64,000 nt of DNA from JAPLDB01 sp038230515 (GCA_038230515.1 JBBRND010000015.1:1-64000); one strand, 5' to 3'; positions 7,218 to 17,412 are shown, numbered from the stretch's first letter. The notes: a model not told the origin generated them from the sequence alone. Numbers and translations are program-made.

Positions 7218-8978
7218 ATGGCTTCATCAGTAAGCGGGAAGGCATTTGATTTTCCGATTCTCAGAAGAATTTATTCGTTCACGATTCCCTACAAGCGCGC
7301 GTTTTACTTAAGCATTTTTCTCACTCTTCTGCTTACTGTTCTTGGTCCCATTCGGCCAATCCTTGTTCAGTACACCATTGATCATTTTGTAGTAACACCT
7401 AATGCAGAAGGTTTGCTGCGTATGACGATGTACATGGTTGGGCTTTTATTGTTTCAGACACTCGTTCAATATTACCACACGTATCTTACAAGTTGGCTCG
7501 GGCTTTCAGTTGTGAAAGATATTCGAGTGATGTTGTATGGGCACATTCTCAATCTTCGTCTTAAATTTTTTGATCATACTGCAATCGGAATTTTAATTAC
7601 ACGTTCAATTTCTGATCTTGAAAATATTGCAGAAATATTCTCTGATGGGCTTGTAGAAATAATTGGCGATCTTCTTACGCTGTTTGTCATCGTTGCCTTT
7701 ATGTTTTTTATTGACTGGCGGCTTACGCTTATTTCACTAAGCACAATGCCGATCCTGTTTTTTGCAACAAGAATATTTCAACGAGGAATAAGGGTTGCGT
7801 TTCAGGAAGTGCGTACGCAAGTGGCACATCTCAACACGTTTGTGCAGGAGCACATTACCGGAATGAACATTGTTCAGATATTTAACCGTGAAGAAACCGA
7901 GATGCAAAAGTTTAAAGACATCAATCGTCTTCATGCAAAAGCGCACATAAAATCCGTTTGGTACTACTCAATATTTTTTCCGGTGGTCGAATTACTCTCA
8001 GCAACTTCCATCGGCTTGTTGGTTTGGTTTGGTGCGCGTGAAGTAATAGGAGGGGGAGTTACAATAGGAAATGTAATTGCATTTGTGATGTACATCAATA
8101 TGCTCTTTCGTCCGATACGTGAGTTGGCTGATAAGTTCAATACACTTCAGATGGGAATGGTGAGTTCTGAGCGCGTATTCAAAGTACTCGATACGAAGGA
8201 CAATATTTCCAATGAAGGAAATATTATTCCGAAAGATTTGAAAGGAACTGTTGAATTTAAAAATGTTTGGTTTGCCTACGATAAAGAAAACTGGGTACTG
8301 AAGAATGTCAGTTTCAAAGTTGAGTCGGGTAAATCATTTGCAATGGTTGGTCCGACAGGCGCGGGAAAATCTTCCATCATAAATCTTGTAAATCGTTTTT
8401 ACGAATATAATAAAGGCGAAATTTTAGTTGACGGATTAAATATTCGTGATTATGAATTATATGAGTTGAGAAAAAATATCGCAGTAGTGCTTCAGGATGT
8501 TTTTCTTTTTTCTGATACGATTGCAAATAATATTTCACTCAATGATCCTTTAATTACCCGAGAGCAAATTATAGAAGCATCGAGAGCAGTTGGGGCGCAT
8601 CGGTTTATTGAACGGCTTCCGGGAGGTTATGATTTTAATGTGATGGAACGCGGAGCAATGCTTTCAGTAGGGCAGCGGCAGTTAATTTCATTTATCCGTG
8701 CTTATGTTTTCAATCCTAAAATTTTAATTCTTGATGAAGCAACTTCGAGTATTGACAGTGAATCAGAAGAACTAATCCAGGAGGCAACGCAAAAACTCAC
8801 ACGGAACAGAACTTCTATTGTGATCGCCCATCGCCTGTCAACAATTCAAAGTGCGGACAAAATCATTGTGCTTGATCATGGAGAAATTGTAGAACAAGGC
8901 ACTCACCAATCTCTGCTTAATAAAAACGGAATCTACAGGAATCTTTATGAAGTTCAGTTTGCCGGAGAAAAAGTTTGA
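7218..8978 (+). CDS. ABC exporter, fused membrane and ATPase domains
   Basis: A 586-residue half-transporter of the MsbA/LmrA/MdlB class. Residues 1-330 carry six membrane helices and the EEVRTQVAHLNTFVQEHITGM coupling helix. The nucleotide-binding domain has Walker A GPTGAGKSS, a Q-loop (VLQDVFLFSD), an atypical signature LSVGQRQ (usually LSGGQRQ) and Walker B ILILDEATSS, followed by the switch histidine in IAHRLS. The substrate is probably a lipid or drug and cannot be told from sequence. It starts 45 bases after parC and may be cotranscribed. It ends 9 bases from a convergent gene with no visible terminator between. Confidence 0.92.
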   Translation: MASSVSGKAFDFPILRRIYSFTIPYKRAFYLSIFLTLLLTVLGPIRPILVQYTIDHFVVTPNAEGLLRMTMYMVGLLLFQTLVQYYHTYLTSWLGLSVVKDIRVMLYGHILNLRLKFFDHTAIGILITRSISDLENIAEIFSDGLVEIIGDLLTLFVIVAFMFFIDWRLTLISLSTMPILFFATRIFQRGIRVAFQEVRTQVAHLNTFVQEHITGMNIVQIFNREETEMQKFKDINRLHAKAHIKSVWYYSIFFPVVELLSATSIGLLVWFGAREVIGGGVTIGNVIAFVMYINMLFRPIRELADKFNTLQMGMVSSERVFKVLDTKDNISNEGNIIPKDLKGTVEFKNVWFAYDKENWVLKNVSFKVESGKSFAMVGPTGAGKSSIINLVNRFYEYNKGEILVDGLNIRDYELYELRKNIAVVLQDVFLFSDTIANNISLNDPLITREQIIEASRAVGAHRFIERLPGGYDFNVMERGAMLSVGQRQLISFIRAYVFNPKILILDEATSSIDSESEELIQEATQKLTRNRTSIVIAHRLSTIQSADKIIVLDHGEIVEQGTHQSLLNKNGIYRNLYEVQFAGEKV

Positions 8979-8987
8979 AGAAAAAAA

Positions 8988-9284
8988 TCAGAAGAACTTG
9001 CAAATCGTATTCACAAAACGTTCTTCAATTTCATCAAGGTCTTTGCTGCCTTCAGCAAGTTTGAAGGAAGTTGCAGTGATGTTTATCCTTGTAATTTGAT
9101 CATCTACTTTTTCAACTTTCACGTCAAGATCAACATGACTATTGAATAGCTGTAAACCCTTTGATGCGTGAATCAAACCAGTCTCCATATCCATTTTGAT
9201 TTTGGAATACCCTTTTTTCTTGCAGATTTTTTCGAGTGGCTCGAATACCTCCCCGTAAGGATATTGGAGCAATGCACTTTTCAT
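8988..9284 (-). CDS. unknown small protein
   Basis: A 98-residue soluble protein without a signal peptide and without a family I can name. It looks alpha/beta: a short N-terminal helical stretch (YGEVFEPLEKICKKKGYSKIKMD), then alternating strands (LIHASKGL, SHVDLDVKVEKV, ITRINITATSF) and a C-terminal helix (DLDEIEERFVNTICKFF). The strand pattern, HVDLDVKVE...ITRINITATS, resembles small Bacteroidota domains of unknown function seen as monocistronic genes. It is convergent with the ABC exporter. No promoter could be assigned. Confidence 0.65.
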   Translation of the reverse strand: MKSALLQYPYGEVFEPLEKICKKKGYSKIKMDMETGLIHASKGLQLFNSHVDLDVKVEKVDDQITRINITATSFKLAEGSKDLDEIEERFVNTICKFF

Positions 9285-9457
9285 TAGAAGATAACTTGCG
9301 GTAGGTGTCCGTTAGTATTTTTTGCAGGTGTTTCAACTGCCGGGCAACTAATCCTTGTTTACAGTTTCCAAATGTATTCAAAGAAGAGACAACAAACAAA
9401 CATTCTTTCAGCAGCAACAAACAATTCATGTTAGCGAAACATCGTATCGAGAGATGT

Positions 9458-10393
9458 TCACTCTTCATTTACGTAAGAAGTAGTATCACAGGTACTGTCT
9501 ACTAAAGGTAGTGAAAGAAATTGCTCTATGTATTTATCATGATTAAAAGAGGAGTCAAGTTCTTTTGCCTTTAATAAATCTCCTCGCGAAGGCAATCTGT
9601 TTTTTGGAAACATGTAATTGCGCGCAACGGCACGATGATAATAAGCAACTGCCAATGTGGAGTCGAGCTCAATCGCTCTACTGAAATCATCGTATGCCGA
9701 TTGAGCCATGTCTTTGCTGAGTTCAAGTTTTGTAAGTTTTAGCAATCCACGGCTGTAAATTATTTTTGCGTCATCTGGATTATAGTCAATGGATTTGTTG
9801 TAGTTTATGAGTGCATCATTGTACTCTCCTGTTTTTTCAAGCACTTTTGCTTTCCCGAAAAATTCCTGTGCTTGCTTTTTTGATTTTTCATCAGTCGGTT
9901 TGTATTTTTCAATCAATAAGGTTCCTTCATTTACAGGAAAATGTTCACGGACATATTCCTCATAAGTAGTTCCATTAAAGAGATTATGAAACGTATGTGG
10001 ATTTGCAAAAGCAAACACAGGAAGTAAAATCAGAAAATAAGTCCACGGCAGATCGTGAATAAAAATTTCTTTCAATTCTGATTTTGAATGACACTTCCTG
10101 AAAATATATTTTAATGAAAGAAATACGAAGATTGAAGTTATGAGGAACAAAATTCCTGCAACTTCAATCCACGTTTCCCATCCATTCCAATATTGAAGGC
10201 GGTAGAGTAGAGCAATGCTGCATGTAGCGTATATTAGCTCGGTTACATTGAATTCAAAAATTCTGCTATTTGCTCCGTCAACTTCTTCTTTCGTTGTGAA
10301 AAAAGCGTTCAGAAAAAAAATAATTGCAAGGGAATCGAAAGCAATCACAACTATGAGACCGCTGAATGGAATTGCAAATTTCTTCATCACCAT
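9458..10393 (-). CDS. membrane protein with C-terminal TPR repeats
   Basis: The N-terminal half holds four to five hydrophobic segments (IPFSGLIVVIAFDSLAIIFFL, ELIYATCSIALLY, WIEVAGILFLITSIFVFLSL, WTYFLILLPVFAFA). The C-terminal half has about three TPR units (AKVLEKTGEYNDALINYNKSIDYNPDDAKIIYSRGLL, SAYDDFSRAIELDSTLAVAYYHRAVAR). TPRs mediate protein contacts, so a scaffold role at the membrane is the most that can be said. The start is uncertain: the frame extends to a TTG at 10468. The ATG at 10393 is given here because MVMKKFAIP resembles a normal membrane-protein start, but the upstream part would add a plausible extra hydrophobic stretch. Confidence 0.7.
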   Translation of the reverse strand: MVMKKFAIPFSGLIVVIAFDSLAIIFFLNAFFTTKEEVDGANSRIFEFNVTELIYATCSIALLYRLQYWNGWETWIEVAGILFLITSIFVFLSLKYIFRKCHSKSELKEIFIHDLPWTYFLILLPVFAFANPHTFHNLFNGTTYEEYVREHFPVNEGTLLIEKYKPTDEKSKKQAQEFFGKAKVLEKTGEYNDALINYNKSIDYNPDDAKIIYSRGLLKLTKLELSKDMAQSAYDDFSRAIELDSTLAVAYYHRAVARNYMFPKNRLPSRGDLLKAKELDSSFNHDKYIEQFLSLPLVDSTCDTTSYVNEE

Positions 10394-10590
10394 AGCAGCG
10401 ATTGAAAAGGAAATAAGAATTGGGACGCGTAATTTTTTTTCGATGGTCACGAGTTCTATTTGCGTCAAATGTGAAAATTATTTTTCAATTGATAATTCGT
10501 AGCACGATGATGATATGGGTTGAAAACTTTATTGAAAGTAAACCACACAAAGAGCATGGCATCTTCACTTCAGAATATTTTTGCGGGAAT

Positions 10591-13533
10591 ATGTTTTGCA
10601 ACAGAAGGGATTTCTTTTTCATTCTATTTCTCATTGCGCAGATTGTCTCTGCACAAACCAAGCTGCCTCCTTTTTATTCTTCGATGGCAGAACGATATGC
10701 AGATTCTGTAATGCACAAACTTACACCTGATCAACGTACAGCACAACTCTTCATGGTTGCCGCATGGAGCAATAAGGATTCTGTCCACATCCAGGAACTA
10801 CAGTCGCTAATTTTACAATACGGAATAGGGGGTTTAATCTTTTTTCAAGGAGGTCCTGTGCGTGAAACATTGCTTACAAACGATTATCAAAAACTTTCAA
10901 CTGTTCCTTTGCTTATTGGTATGGATGCGGAGTGGGGACTTGCTATGCGCCTCGATAGCACCATTCGTTTTCCAAGACAGATGACATTGAGTGCGATGAA
11001 CAATGACACTTTGATTTATAAAATGGGGGAGGAGATTGCCCGTCAATGTAAACGCCTCGGCATACACATCAACTTTGCCCCTGATGCAGACATCAACAAC
11101 AATATTCAAAACCCCATCATTGGCAGTCGTGCATTTGGTGATGATCGCGAAACAGTTACGCACAATGCATTGCTTTATATGAATGCATTGCAGAATAATC
11201 ACATTGTTGCTACTGGAAAACACTTTCCCGGTCACGGCAATACAGATGCCGATTCACACCTAACGTTACCAACTGTGAAATCGGACTCTGCTGAAATATA
11301 TTCAAATGAATTGATTCCGTTTCAAACTCTTATTGATTCAGGCATTGGGAGTATTATGGTTGCACATCTTAGCGTGCCTTCACTTGATACAATTTCCAAT
11401 CATCCATCTACACTCTCCAAAAAAATTGTTACAGGTTTGTTGAAGGGCGAAATGAAATTTAAGGGAATCATTTTTACAGATGCCCTTAACATGAAAGGTG
11501 TGAGTACTTCTTTCGCGCCAGGGATGCTTGATAAACTTGCGCTGCTGAGTGGCAATGATGTGTTGCTTTATTCTGAAGACGTACCTAAGGCATTAAGAGA
11601 AATAAATCTTGCGATTGAGAAGAAAGAAATCACTCAATCTGAAATTGATGAGCGCGTAAAAAAGGTCCTTATGCTGAAATATTGGGTCGGGCTGAATCAA
11701 TACCATCCCATTGATACTAGCAATCTATACAACGACCTTAACACAACTCATGGAAAATACCTTCAGCAGAAGCTTTTTGAGAAAGCAGTTACTGTTCTTT
11801 CCAATGTTGATTCCATTCTCCCTATTCGGTGGAATGATTCTCTTCGCATTGCTTCTGTTGTAATCGGTGATGTGAAGTATAATGCGTTTCAAAAAAAAAT
11901 ACTTCAGTACGCTCCCTGCGAATTATACTCCATTGAAAAGAACGAAGCAGTAGATGTTTTTAAGTCCGTAAAGAATTACCTCGTTAATTACGATCTCGTC
12001 ATTCTGAGTGTGCACAATACGAACATGAAAGCAGAAAAAAATTTCGGGCTCACGGAACAGGAAGAAAAATTCATCAGCGAAGTAATGGCTGACTATCCAA
12101 CGGTGCTTGTTGACTTCGGTAACGCATATACACTTACGCGATTCAAAAATCCAGATAGAGCAAAAGCTGTTGTGCTAAGTTACGAAGATACTCCCGTTAT
12201 GCAGGAAATTACAGCACAACTTTTGTTCGGTGGAATTTCTTCCAACGGAAAAATTCCGATTCAGGCAACAAGTGCGTTTAATAAAGAGTCTGGTTTTGGA
12301 ACCAAGTCTCCTTTTCGTTGTCAATATTCTTTTCCTGAAGAAGCGGGAATGAGCAGTGAAGTACTAAGCAGAATTGATTCCATTGCTCAGGAGGCAATAA
12401 GCGGTCATGCAATGCCCGGCTGTCAGGTGCTCGTAGCGAAAGATCAGAAAATTATTTATTACAAATCTTTCGGAACACATACCTACGAGGATTCAATTCC
12501 TGTTGTCAACGATGATCTGTACGACATTGCATCCGTTAGCAAAATTGCCGGTACTGCACTAGCAGCGATGAAACTTTTTGACGAAGGAAAAATTGATCTC
12601 AACAAGCCCCTCTCGAAATATCTGCCTGCGTTGAAGAAATCAAACAAAAAATCGCTCGTTATCCGCGAGGTGCTTGCGCATCAGGCGGGATTAAAGTCAT
12701 GGATTCCGTTCTGGAAAGAAACCATGACTGGTGATAAACTTAGCGGCAGCATCTACCACCGCATTCGCAGCGATGATTTTTCTATACGCGTGGCTGATTC
12801 TGTGTACATGAACAACACGTATGCAGATAGTATCTTTAAATGGATACTCGATTCTCCCCTCGGTGAAAAAGGAAAATATGTCTATTCCGATCTCGGACCA
12901 ATTCTTATGAAAGTTCTTATCGAAAAGATAACAGGCGTTCCACTTGATAAATACCTCGAAGAAAAATTTTACCGCCCGCTTGGCCTCACGCATCTCACCT
13001 ATTTACCGCGGGCTAAATATCCTCTCACCGAAATTATTCCTACCGAAAATGATACTGCCTTCCGTCACCAACTTCTTCATGGCGATGTAAACGATCCTGC
13101 TGCAGCGATGATGGGAGGAGTTAGCGGCAACGCAGGAATTTTTTCTGATGCAAATGATCTTGCGGTCATCATGCAGATGCTTTTGAACAATGGAACTTAT
13201 GGTGGAAGGAAATTTCTTGAGCCAAAGACCATTGAAATATTTACCAAGCAACAGTTCATACAGAACAAAAATCGAAGAGGGCTTTTCTTCGACAAACCTG
13301 AACCTGATCCCCCAAAATCTTCACCTTGTTGTAGTGGTGCATCTCTTAAAACATTCGGACATCAGGGTTTTACAGGTACATGTGCATGGGTTGATCCCAA
13401 GTACAATCTCGTTTACATTTTTCTCAGCAATCGTGTTTGTCCAGATGCCTCAAACGAGAAACTCGTGAAGCTGAACGTGCGCACTCAAATACAGCAAGTT
13501 GTTTATGATGCAATTGAAAAATCTAATGAGTAA
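10591..13533 (+). CDS. GH3 glycosidase fused to a serine beta-lactamase-like domain
   Basis: The signal peptide MFCNRRDFFFILFLIAQ sets the start at 10591; the open frame further upstream has no family match. The GH3 domain (roughly residues 20-370) has the NagZ-type motif KHFPGHGNTDADSH near residue 210 and a C-terminal GH3 region. From about 590 a class C beta-lactamase/serine hydrolase domain follows, with the nucleophile motif S648-V-S-K651, a YSD triad element near 765 and HQGFTGT in place of KTG. GH3 domains of this type remove beta-N-acetylglucosamine from peptidoglycan fragments, and the second domain resembles D-Ala peptidases/esterases. A periplasmic or outer-membrane cell-wall recycling role is inferred. 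The fusion itself is known in Bacteroidota. Confidence 0.9.
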   Translation: MFCNRRDFFFILFLIAQIVSAQTKLPPFYSSMAERYADSVMHKLTPDQRTAQLFMVAAWSNKDSVHIQELQSLILQYGIGGLIFFQGGPVRETLLTNDYQKLSTVPLLIGMDAEWGLAMRLDSTIRFPRQMTLSAMNNDTLIYKMGEEIARQCKRLGIHINFAPDADINNNIQNPIIGSRAFGDDRETVTHNALLYMNALQNNHIVATGKHFPGHGNTDADSHLTLPTVKSDSAEIYSNELIPFQTLIDSGIGSIMVAHLSVPSLDTISNHPSTLSKKIVTGLLKGEMKFKGIIFTDALNMKGVSTSFAPGMLDKLALLSGNDVLLYSEDVPKALREINLAIEKKEITQSEIDERVKKVLMLKYWVGLNQYHPIDTSNLYNDLNTTHGKYLQQKLFEKAVTVLSNVDSILPIRWNDSLRIASVVIGDVKYNAFQKKILQYAPCELYSIEKNEAVDVFKSVKNYLVNYDLVILSVHNTNMKAEKNFGLTEQEEKFISEVMADYPTVLVDFGNAYTLTRFKNPDRAKAVVLSYEDTPVMQEITAQLLFGGISSNGKIPIQATSAFNKESGFGTKSPFRCQYSFPEEAGMSSEVLSRIDSIAQEAISGHAMPGCQVLVAKDQKIIYYKSFGTHTYEDSIPVVNDDLYDIASVSKIAGTALAAMKLFDEGKIDLNKPLSKYLPALKKSNKKSLVIREVLAHQAGLKSWIPFWKETMTGDKLSGSIYHRIRSDDFSIRVADSVYMNNTYADSIFKWILDSPLGEKGKYVYSDLGPILMKVLIEKITGVPLDKYLEEKFYRPLGLTHLTYLPRAKYPLTEIIPTENDTAFRHQLLHGDVNDPAAAMMGGVSGNAGIFSDANDLAVIMQMLLNNGTYGGRKFLEPKTIEIFTKQQFIQNKNRRGLFFDKPEPDPPKSSPCCSGASLKTFGHQGFTGTCAWVDPKYNLVYIFLSNRVCPDASNEKLVKLNVRTQIQQVVYDAIEKSNE

Positions 13534-13650
13534 TTTTTTTCGTGTTCATAACCCTGATAATAACTTCACCTCGTTAAAACAGAGAGCGGAAAACGTTCAT
13601 CTACTTTTGTTTGAATGGAGATTAAGTAAAAGGATTTCTAAATAAATTAA

Positions 13651-14916
13651 ATGGAACAAAAAAGTAAACACGAGCAGGTGCTCGAAATCGTGAATGAAGT
13701 TGCCAGTTTGGCTGCGAAGCTTGGCATCGTGCATAATGATACTGATGATGTTTCACTTGACGGAAAGCATATTACCATTCGTGGCCAAAAACTTTTGTTC
13801 TTCGGTTCCTGTGGGTATTTAGGATTGGAGCACGACCCACGATTAAAAGCTGCAGCGATGGAAGCTGCGGACAAATACGGAACACAATTTTCTTCTTCGC
13901 GCGCGTATGTATCGTCCCGTTATTATAAAGAAGCGGAAGATTTGATGCGGAAAATGTTTAACCGACCATCTGTTATTGTGCAGTCGCTTACTGTTGGTCA
14001 TATGTCGAATATCCCAGTTCTTGTTGGCGACAGCGATGCAGTAATTATGGATGCGCAAGTTCACGACAGTGTGCAAACGGCAGTGCAACTTTTGAAAACA
14101 AGAAATATTCGTGTTGAGTTAGTGCGTCACAACCGCATTGATATGCTTGAGCAGCGCATCAAAGCACTCAAAGACAGCTATCGCAAGATATGGTACATGG
14201 CTGATGGAGTTTATTCTATGCAGGGAGACTTTGCTCCGATAAAAGATTTGTATAAACTTCTTGATCGCTATGAGCAACTCAACCTATACATTGATGACAT
14301 ACACGGCATGAGTTGGACAGGACCGCACGGAACCGGTTATGTAATGAGTCAAGTTGATTATCATCATCGCCTTTATCTTTCTACCGGATTGACAAAAGCA
14401 TTTGGAGTTGCAGGTGGTTTGTTGATTTATCCGGAAGAAGAAAATCTTCAACTTATCCGTAACACAAGCAAGGCATTTATCTTTTCCATTCAAATGCCTC
14501 CAATGGTTTTGGGAGCTGTAATTGCTTCTGCAAAGATTCATCTCACTGATGAAATCTACACAATGCAAGGTGATCTGAAGAAAAAAATAGAATACTTCAA
14601 TTCAAAAGCAAAGGAACTTCAACTGCCTCTCATTAACGAATGCGACTCTCCGATCATGTTTATCGGAGTAGGTAAACCAGATACAGGATACAACATGGTG
14701 CGCAGGTTGATGAATGCAGGGTACTACATCAACATTTCAGTTTTCCCAAGTGTTGCCTACAACAACACTGGTTTGCGCATTCCGCTCAACAATAAACTTT
14801 CCATTGAAGACATTAACGGAATCCTGAATACCATTGCAGAACAACTGCCGCTGGCTCTCGCTGATTCTAACGCTTCAATGAATGACGTTTACAAATCATT
14901 CCGACTCGTAGCGTAG
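13651..14916 (+). CDS. PLP-dependent alpha-oxoamine synthase family enzyme
   Basis: A 421-residue fold-type I PLP enzyme of the family holding serine palmitoyltransferase, KBL and BioF. Seen in the sequence are FGSCGYLGLEHDPRLKAAA near the N-terminus, the histidine that stacks on PLP (AQVHDSVQTA), the D-x-x-H pair (YIDDIHGMSW, where the family usually has DEAHSxG) and the PLP lysine K249 in STGLTKAFGVAGG. These enzymes condense an amino acid with an acyl-CoA. Bacteroidota use serine palmitoyltransferase for sphingolipids, but the changed HGMSW motif leaves the substrate open. It is monocistronic, with a terminator directly after it. Confidence 0.82.
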   Translation: MEQKSKHEQVLEIVNEVASLAAKLGIVHNDTDDVSLDGKHITIRGQKLLFFGSCGYLGLEHDPRLKAAAMEAADKYGTQFSSSRAYVSSRYYKEAEDLMRKMFNRPSVIVQSLTVGHMSNIPVLVGDSDAVIMDAQVHDSVQTAVQLLKTRNIRVELVRHNRIDMLEQRIKALKDSYRKIWYMADGVYSMQGDFAPIKDLYKLLDRYEQLNLYIDDIHGMSWTGPHGTGYVMSQVDYHHRLYLSTGLTKAFGVAGGLLIYPEEENLQLIRNTSKAFIFSIQMPPMVLGAVIASAKIHLTDEIYTMQGDLKKKIEYFNSKAKELQLPLINECDSPIMFIGVGKPDTGYNMVRRLMNAGYYINISVFPSVAYNNTGLRIPLNNKLSIEDINGILNTIAEQLPLALADSNASMNDVYKSFRLVA

Positions 14917-14937
14917 GTTCAAAAAAGTTTCTCCTAA

Positions 14938-14974
14938 AAGAAAACCCCGACAAAACTGCCGGGGTTTTTTATTC
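14938..14974. terminator. bidirectional terminator
   Basis: AAAACCCCG and CGGGGTTTT form a strong GC stem around ACAAAACTGC, with a T-run on the plus side and A-run (T on the minus strand) on the other. It separates two convergent genes, the PLP enzyme and the response regulator. Confidence 0.88.
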
Positions 14975-14995
14975 GAGTCAATAGTTTGTTTTTTG

Positions 14996-15427
14996 TTATT
15001 GCGGATAAGCACAGATTTTCCAGAAACCGTTTAGTTGCGCAACCGCAACAACAAAGTTTTCGAACGTAACTGGCTTGATGATGTATCCTGCAACATTCAT
15101 ATTGAATGCTTCCATGCGGTCTTTATCGTCATTGCTTGTAGTGAGTACAAAAACGCTTGCACCTTTATGTTCATTATCATTTCTTAACTCATGCAGGAAC
15201 TCAAGTCCGTTCATCTGCGGCATGTTTATGTCGAGAAGAATAATGCGTGGAGAAGGAACAACTTTTTCCACACCATTTGTTCCGCGAAGAAGATCAAGCG
15301 CTTCAAGACCGTTGTGCGCAATGCAAAGCGGGTTCTGAATATTGTTTCTCTTGAAGGCGCGCTGAAGAGTCATGATATCAATATCATCATCGTCAACGAG
15401 CATAATGTTAAGCAGGTTATCACTCAT
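14996..15427 (-). CDS. single-domain response regulator (Rcp1-like)
   Basis: A 143-residue receiver domain with no output domain. It has the acidic pocket (VDDDD, residues 11-15), the phosphoacceptor D66 in ILLDINMP, T96/S98 in LTTSND and K118 in IIKPV. The SNDDKDR loop and overall length match the Rcp1/CheY-like regulators that pair with phytochrome-type histidine kinases. It is divergent from such a kinase at 15613, with 185 bases between, so the two are likely partners. Because it lacks a DNA-binding domain, it probably acts by protein contact or phosphotransfer. Confidence 0.92.
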   Translation of the reverse strand: MSDNLLNIMLVDDDDIDIMTLQRAFKRNNIQNPLCIAHNGLEALDLLRGTNGVEKVVPSPRIILLDINMPQMNGLEFLHELRNDNEHKGASVFVLTTSNDDKDRMEAFNMNVAGYIIKPVTFENFVVAVAQLNGFWKICAYPQ

Positions 15428-15612
15428 AATATCAGTAATTACGACTTATGATTTTAAAGGTTGCAAAATGAATGAACCAAAACTTATTGAGGTTCGCTTT
15501 TTCATTTTATCAGGAGAAGGAAAAGAATCTGTTTGTAAAATAATCATATTTCTTACACATCAGAATCATTGCTGTAGCTTTATCGTTTAGAAAGTCACAT
15601 TAAAAAATAACT

Positions 15613-17001
15613 ATGAAAGCGATCTTAAGAAAACTGGCAAAGAAGGATGTGTACGACAGCATTCCGTACGATGATTTGATACTGAAACAGCGTTTCGCAC
15701 TGTTCCGCATCTTCACCTTCACAGGTTTCCTTGCCAGCGTTGCCGTTGCCACACAAATCTTAACTGCATTTGAAGGATCAGGTTCAGGCCTCATTGCATA
15801 CCTTCTCTTTGGATTGGCAGGAGTGATGGTAATCAATTATTTCATGGTGCGCGATTACCTAAAATTACCGATAGCATACATGATTACGTTGATGGCTGCA
15901 TTCCTCATGCTGCATTTTCAATCGTACACTTCAGGTGGAATACGAAACTCAGGAACGATGTATCTTGCTGTGGTGATGTTGTCGGCATTTATGATGTTGG
16001 GAACAAAGGCAGCGAAATGGTTTACGGCATTGGTGCTTGTTCACTTTGTTTATTTATTCTGCATTACTGAATATACAGATTGGACTTCTTATAGTTTATT
16101 TCAGAATGACGGACATCTGATCAATCAGGACTTTCTTACTACTGCAATTCTTGCCTTCTTCCTTATCGCTGCACAAAGTAATTATCTGCATAGTGGGAAG
16201 AATGTGGTGATCGAGCGCATCACTGAGCAAAAGGATGCACTTGAAATAAGTAACAGACGCTTGCAGGAATATACTACTACACTTGAGAAAACAAATAAAG
16301 AACTCGACAAGTTTGCATCCATTGTATCGCATGATCTGAAAGCTCCACTGCGTGCAATTGGTAACCTTGCTGACTGGATTGAGGAAGATGGTGGACCAAC
16401 ATTTACTCCTGAAGTACGCACAAACTTCAACATGATTAAGCAACGGATTAAACGGATGGAAGATTTGATTCAGGCGATTCTTGATTACTCAAAAGCGGAT
16501 AAGCGCATGGGTGATGAAGTTAAAGTTGACACAAATGAGTTGGTGAAAGAAACTGCTGACTTTATTGGTTTGCCTGCACATGCAAAACTTCACATCGCAG
16601 AAAACATGCCTAACATGGTAACTGATAAAACTCGTTTGAGCCAGGTGTTCTCTAACCTTATTGGAAACGGTGTAAAATATAATGACAAGGAAATTCCTGA
16701 AGTGACAGTATCATCTGAGACGCATGACAATGGTTGGACATTCTCTGTTAAAGATAACGGTCCGGGTATTGATCCGAAGTTTCATGAAAAGGTTTTCGTG
16801 ATTTTCCAAACACTTAACCGTAGAGATGATGTGGAGAGCACAGGCGTTGGTCTTGCCATTGTAAAGAAAATTATAGAAGACCAGGGCGGCAGTATTTGGA
16901 TTGAAAGTGAACCGGGACAGGGCGCGGATTTTAAATTCTTTTGGCCTAAAGTGAAAAAGGTAAAAGATTCTGCATTAATCGCAGCTTTGCTTATCGTGTA
17001 A
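15613..17001 (+). CDS. membrane sensor histidine kinase
   Basis: A 462-residue kinase. Residues 30-195 carry about six hydrophobic helices with short loops (a 5-6 TM sensor without a large periplasmic domain). A short coiled coil follows (ISNRRLQEYTTTLEKTNKELDKF). The HisKA box has phospho-His H240 in IVSHDLKAPLRAI, and the HATPase domain shows the N-box (FSNLIGNGVKYND), G1 (VKDNGPGID) and G2 (STGVGLAIVKKI). The HisKA box is of the type that pairs with Rcp1-like receivers, which fits the divergent neighbour. The ligand is unknown. Confidence 0.92.
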   Translation: MKAILRKLAKKDVYDSIPYDDLILKQRFALFRIFTFTGFLASVAVATQILTAFEGSGSGLIAYLLFGLAGVMVINYFMVRDYLKLPIAYMITLMAAFLMLHFQSYTSGGIRNSGTMYLAVVMLSAFMMLGTKAAKWFTALVLVHFVYLFCITEYTDWTSYSLFQNDGHLINQDFLTTAILAFFLIAAQSNYLHSGKNVVIERITEQKDALEISNRRLQEYTTTLEKTNKELDKFASIVSHDLKAPLRAIGNLADWIEEDGGPTFTPEVRTNFNMIKQRIKRMEDLIQAILDYSKADKRMGDEVKVDTNELVKETADFIGLPAHAKLHIAENMPNMVTDKTRLSQVFSNLIGNGVKYNDKEIPEVTVSSETHDNGWTFSVKDNGPGIDPKFHEKVFVIFQTLNRRDDVESTGVGLAIVKKIIEDQGGSIWIESEPGQGADFKFFWPKVKKVKDSALIAALLIV

Positions 17002-17073
17002 GAAACTGACCATAATTGCATAAACTTAGCATTCGATCTTTAGTAAAATTGTATAAATAAAAACAGATCGAAA

Positions 17074-17412
17074 ATGTTTACCGGAAAAAATATCACTACG
17101 TCAGAGCGTGCACCGCTTACCATCGTTCAAAATTCTCACACGAAAAACATTGAACGCGAAGTGGACAGTTATGTAAAAAGCATTCGCGTGCTTATTGCAA
17201 AGCTTACCCCGACAGAACGTCAGAAGTATTACAATGGCTTGCTTGCCTTCATCCTGAACGAACAGATTGACATGAACAGCACTGCCAATGAAAAGAAAAT
17301 TGATGAAAGCGATTTCACAAAACTTTCTGCGCATGAGTTAGGTTTGCTCGAAGAACTGTCCATGCAGATGCAGAAACTTTATCGAACCATCGGTCACGAT
17401 ACAGAATCGTAA
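17074..17412 (+). CDS. unknown small helical protein
   Basis: A 112-residue soluble protein, predicted to be mostly helical (NIEREVDSYVKSIRVLIAKLTPTERQKYYNGLLAFILNEQ, then ELGLLEELSMQMQKLYRTIG). No family is recognised. It follows the histidine kinase by 72 bases on the same strand and ends at a strong terminator, so the two may form one transcript and the small protein might serve the same signalling pathway. That is inference from position only. Confidence 0.65.
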   Translation: MFTGKNITTSERAPLTIVQNSHTKNIEREVDSYVKSIRVLIAKLTPTERQKYYNGLLAFILNEQIDMNSTANEKKIDESDFTKLSAHELGLLEELSMQMQKLYRTIGHDTES

